Assembly: GCA_031255235.1 (NCBI GenBank) | Contig: JAIRSX010000027.1 | Location: forward strand, 1 to 10,475 | DNA length: 10,475 nucleotides | Direction: 5' to 3' | DNA from: Rickettsiales bacterium | Lineage (GTDB): Bacteria; Pseudomonadota; Alphaproteobacteria; Rickettsiales; UBA1997 | Shown: positions 8,525-10,475 of the stretch, in pieces | Layout: each line of letters begins with the position of its first letter | How positions within the stretch are numbered: position 1 is the first letter of the stretch | The notes under the pieces: generated by a model | What the model saw: the letters and a program-made list of their open reading frames with translations, nothing else | Database searches by the model: none | What the model was told of the DNA's origin: nothing | Program-made: the position numbers and the translations under genes

Positions 8525-9331
8525 ATGAGCTTATTGTCTGGTAAAAAAATAGTATTAACAGGTGTTTTAAATAATAAATCTATTGCGTGGGGTATTGCTC
8601 AGCAATGTAAAAATGCCGGTGCTGAATTATTTCTATCTTATCAAAACGAAGCAGCACAGAAGAGGGTTTTGCCTTTAGCAGAAGAGTTGGGTTGCAAACT
8701 AACTGCCCAGTTGGATGTTTCGACGGAGGAAAATATGGATGTTTTCTTTAAGGAGGTAGAGCAAAGAATGGGTAATATTGATGGTTTTTTGCATTGCCTT
8801 GCTTTTAGTGATAAGAATGAATTGGAGGGAGGTATCACTAGTACTTCAATGGCAAATTTTAATTTGGCATTGAACGTTTCTGCCTATTCTTTGATTGGTT
8901 GTTCTGCAAGAGCAAGAAAACTCATGAAGAATGGCGGTTCAATTGTTACATTAACTTATGCTGGTAGTGAAAAATGGGTGCCAAATTATAATGTTATGGG
9001 TATTGCAAAAGCAGCTCTGGAAACGGCAGTTAAATATCTTGCACCGGATTTAGGAGCTGATAAAATTAGGGTCAATGCTATTTCATCTGGTCCTGTTAAA
9101 ACTTTAGCAGCGAGTGGCATCAGCGATTTCAATTATATGTTGAGGTATCATGAATTGAATACTCCTCTTAAAATAAATACTACTCCTGATGATAATGGGA
9201 AGACAGCAGTTTATTTGTTCAGTGACTTGTCGAGCAATGTGACTGGTGAAGTTATTCATGTTGATGGTGGTTATCATATTATGGGGATGAAAGATCCAAG
9301 TTCTCCTAATATAGATATTCCTAACAAGTAA
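8525..9331 (+). CDS. fabI: Enoyl-[acyl-carrier-protein] reductase (NADH), FabI
   Basis: Catalyses the last reduction step of type II fatty acid elongation, turning trans-2-enoyl-ACP into acyl-ACP. At 268 residues it is normal length. It has the short-chain reductase fold with GVLNNKSIAWGIA (cofactor-binding loop), the active-site residues Y145 (LTYAG), Y155 and K162 (Y-x6-K in YNVMGIAK), and the family C-terminal stretch GEVIHVDGGYHIMG. These correspond to E. coli Y146, Y156 and K163. The AFSDKNEL stretch is alphaproteobacteria-like and places Ala where E. coli has Gly93, a position linked to triclosan sensitivity; the effect here is unknown. It is first in a tight operon with infA (five-base gap) and maf, and divergent from cca across 144 bases. 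There is no Shine-Dalgarno at the ATG. Confidence 0.96.
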   Translation: MSLLSGKKIVLTGVLNNKSIAWGIAQQCKNAGAELFLSYQNEAAQKRVLPLAEELGCKLTAQLDVSTEENMDVFFKEVEQRMGNIDGFLHCLAFSDKNELEGGITSTSMANFNLALNVSAYSLIGCSARARKLMKNGGSIVTLTYAGSEKWVPNYNVMGIAKAALETAVKYLAPDLGADKIRVNAISSGPVKTLAASGISDFNYMLRYHELNTPLKINTTPDDNGKTAVYLFSDLSSNVTGEVIHVDGGYHIMGMKDPSSPNIDIPNK

Positions 9332-9336
9332 TTTTT

Positions 9337-9570
9337 ATGGCAAAAGAAGATTTAATAAAAATGAATGGGGTTGTGTTGGAGGTTTTGCCGAACACAATTT
9401 TTAAGGTTGAGTTGGAGGAAATGAATAAAAGTGTTATTATTGCCCATTCTTCTGGTAAGATTAGAAAAAATAAAATTAAAATTTTAAAAGGTGATAGAGT
9501 TGAGGTTGAAATTACTCCGTATGATCTTACTAAAGGACGAGTGACCTTAAGACATAAGAAAGTTCAATGA
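9337..9570 (+). CDS. infA: Translation initiation factor IF-1
   Basis: A single S1/OB-fold protein that binds the 30S A site and cooperates with IF-2 and IF-3. It is 77 residues against the usual 72, with a slightly longer central loop (LEEMNKSVI) and a basic tail (RHKKVQ). Hallmarks are the start MAKED, AHSSGKIRKNKIKIL and GDRVEVEITPYDLTKGRVTLRHK. It starts five bases after fabI and its TGA overlaps the maf ATG as ATGA, indicating translational coupling. The infA-maf pairing is common in alphaproteobacteria. Confidence 0.97.
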   Translation: MAKEDLIKMNGVVLEVLPNTIFKVELEEMNKSVIIAHSSGKIRKNKIKILKGDRVEVEITPYDLTKGRVTLRHKKVQ

Positions 9571-10157
9571 GAAGATTTGTACTTGGTTCCGGTAGCAAGA
9601 GTAGATTGAAACTGATTGAACAGTCTGGTTTTGTTCCGGATTTAATTGAGGCACCAGATGTTGATGAGACACCCTTGAAAAAGGAAAAAGTGTTGGATTA
9701 TGTAAAGAGAGTTTCAAAAGCGAAATGTGAGTTTCTTTCCAAAAGATATTCAGATGATGTTGTATTGACCGCTGATACTGTGATGTCTCATCGGGGGCAA
9801 ATTGTTAGAAAAATATATACAGGCGATGATATTAAGGATTTTTTGGAGTCTTGTTCCGGTAGGAGCGTTAAAGCAATCACTTCTCTTTGTGTTTATGATG
9901 CAGAAAAAATATCACAAAAAACAATAGAAACTTCTTTAAAGTATAAACATTTAAATAAAAGTGAAATTGATGAATATGTTAAAAGTGGAATAGGAATTGG
10001 TAAAGCTGGTGGAGTTGCTATTGAAAGCTTTATGGAATGTTTTGTAATTAGGATTATTGGTAGTTACTCCAATATATTAGGTCTTCCGTTGTATGATGTG
10101 AATAATATGCTTGTCAGTGCCGGAATTAAAAGAAAAATTCAAAATTCTCCCCTATAG
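9567..10157 (+). CDS. maf: Maf family nucleotide pyrophosphatase
   Basis: A house-cleaning nucleoside triphosphate pyrophosphatase, thought to hydrolyse dTTP, UTP or modified nucleotides such as m7GTP, and linked to septum control in some bacteria. At 196 residues it is normal length. The family motifs appear in order: VLGSGSKSRLKLIEQSG at the N-terminus (LASxSPRR-like, with SKSR), DVDETP, VLTADTV with the catalytic Asp, SGRSVKAITSL, GIGKAGGVAIES and GSYSNILGLPL. Divergent points are MSHRGQIVRK after ADTV and AIESFME where AIQG is usual. These could affect substrate choice, so the subgroup (dTTP/UTP or m7GTP type) is not assigned. It overlaps infA by four bases as the last gene of fabI-infA-maf. 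In many alphaproteobacteria an RNase E/G gene follows, but none is visible here. Confidence 0.93.
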   Translation: MRRFVLGSGSKSRLKLIEQSGFVPDLIEAPDVDETPLKKEKVLDYVKRVSKAKCEFLSKRYSDDVVLTADTVMSHRGQIVRKIYTGDDIKDFLESCSGRSVKAITSLCVYDAEKISQKTIETSLKYKHLNKSEIDEYVKSGIGIGKAGGVAIESFMECFVIRIIGSYSNILGLPLYDVNNMLVSAGIKRKIQNSPL

Positions 10158-10475
10158 TAATTGTCACTATCCGTGCTGTATCCCAATTTTAAGTTAAAAT
10201 ATTCCAGATCTTTCATTTCATTTGTGGATAAAAATGATGTAAAATCATCAATGCCACATCCTCATTAATTTTTTTGTGCTTCGTTATTTTTTAAAATTTA
10301 GGTGCTTGACTAGAGATGTTAACTTTGACTAGATAATTTACTTTTTCTTTATTTTTAAATAACCTTTAATTATACTCACATTCCTTTAAGTGCAAAATAA
10401 ACTTATCATTAGTAAAACCATTGAACTTATTATAGTCCATTCTTATCATATAACTCCCAGAAGTTTTCTATATCT
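10158..10475. other. 318-base non-coding or degraded stretch at window end
   Basis: No plus-strand gene is visible. On the minus strand three short open stretches lie in different frames: 10366-10449 (27 residues, start MIRMDYNKFNGF, with GGGAG four bases before its ATG), a 24-codon stretch in the middle (ends PKF-stop), and 10139-10261 (40 open codons with no initiator at the 5' end, containing FLSTNEMKDLEYFNLKLGYS, overlapping the maf end by 19 bases). They could be debris of a decayed gene, the tail of a gene beyond the window, or chance ORFs in AT-rich DNA. Confidence 0.4.
10223..10275 (+). terminator. Possible terminator after maf
   Basis: TGTGG (10223-10227) pairs with CCACA (10254-10258), and within this TGATG (10235-10239) pairs with CATCA (10246-10250). 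Seven T follow at 10269-10275. The stems are short and the T run is ten bases from the hairpin, so it is only a candidate end for the fabI-infA-maf transcript. Confidence 0.3.

Overview
The window is an AT-rich stretch of a bacterial chromosome. It most resembles a host-associated, low-GC alphaproteobacterium, for example from Rickettsiales or one of the low-GC gut or symbiont lineages. This placement is inferred from protein style and gene pairings: FabI carries the AFSDKNEL stretch I associate with alphaproteobacteria, infA overlaps maf, and a periplasmic LolA shows a Gram-negative envelope. I cannot name the species. Genes stop normally at TAA, TAG or TGA, so the standard bacterial code applies.

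Layout. Bases 1-52 are an almost pure cytosine tract at the window edge, running straight into a sugar/LPS-type SAM methyltransferase (58-858) that ends at a good hairpin terminator (881-922). A candidate sigma-32 promoter (984-1012) drives dnaK (1041-2972). A long nested inverted repeat (2993-3059) follows dnaK and precedes a NUDIX hydrolase (3075-3638). Next is a membrane O-acyltransferase (3784-5397) whose 5' end contains 24 perfect AG dinucleotides (3831-3878). Then come tRNA-Leu(UAG) and trigger factor (tig), a short candidate ORF, and lolA. cca lies convergent to lolA with a 15-base gap and divergent from a tight fabI-infA-maf operon. The last 318 bases hold no convincing gene.

How the genes fit together. 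Most of the window is housekeeping: protein folding (DnaK, trigger factor), translation (tRNA-Leu, IF-1), tRNA 3'-end maturation (Cca), lipid synthesis (FabI), lipoprotein trafficking (LolA) and nucleotide sanitation (NUDIX, Maf). Two probable cell-surface glycan-modifying genes sit among these. Each has a hypermutable simple repeat at or near its 5' end: a C tract for the methyltransferase and an AG tract for the acyltransferase. In both, the two alternative frames close within a short distance after the repeat. This is the architecture of phase-variable contingency loci, and it is the most interesting signal here. The AG case is strong. The C tract is weaker because it touches the contig edge and could partly be a sequencing or assembly artefact.

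Other points of interest are a Cca enzyme much shorter than the usual bacterial length, a NUDIX box with two substitutions, a 30-codon hydrophobic ORF with a good ribosome binding site between tig and lolA, and an elaborate palindrome after dnaK.
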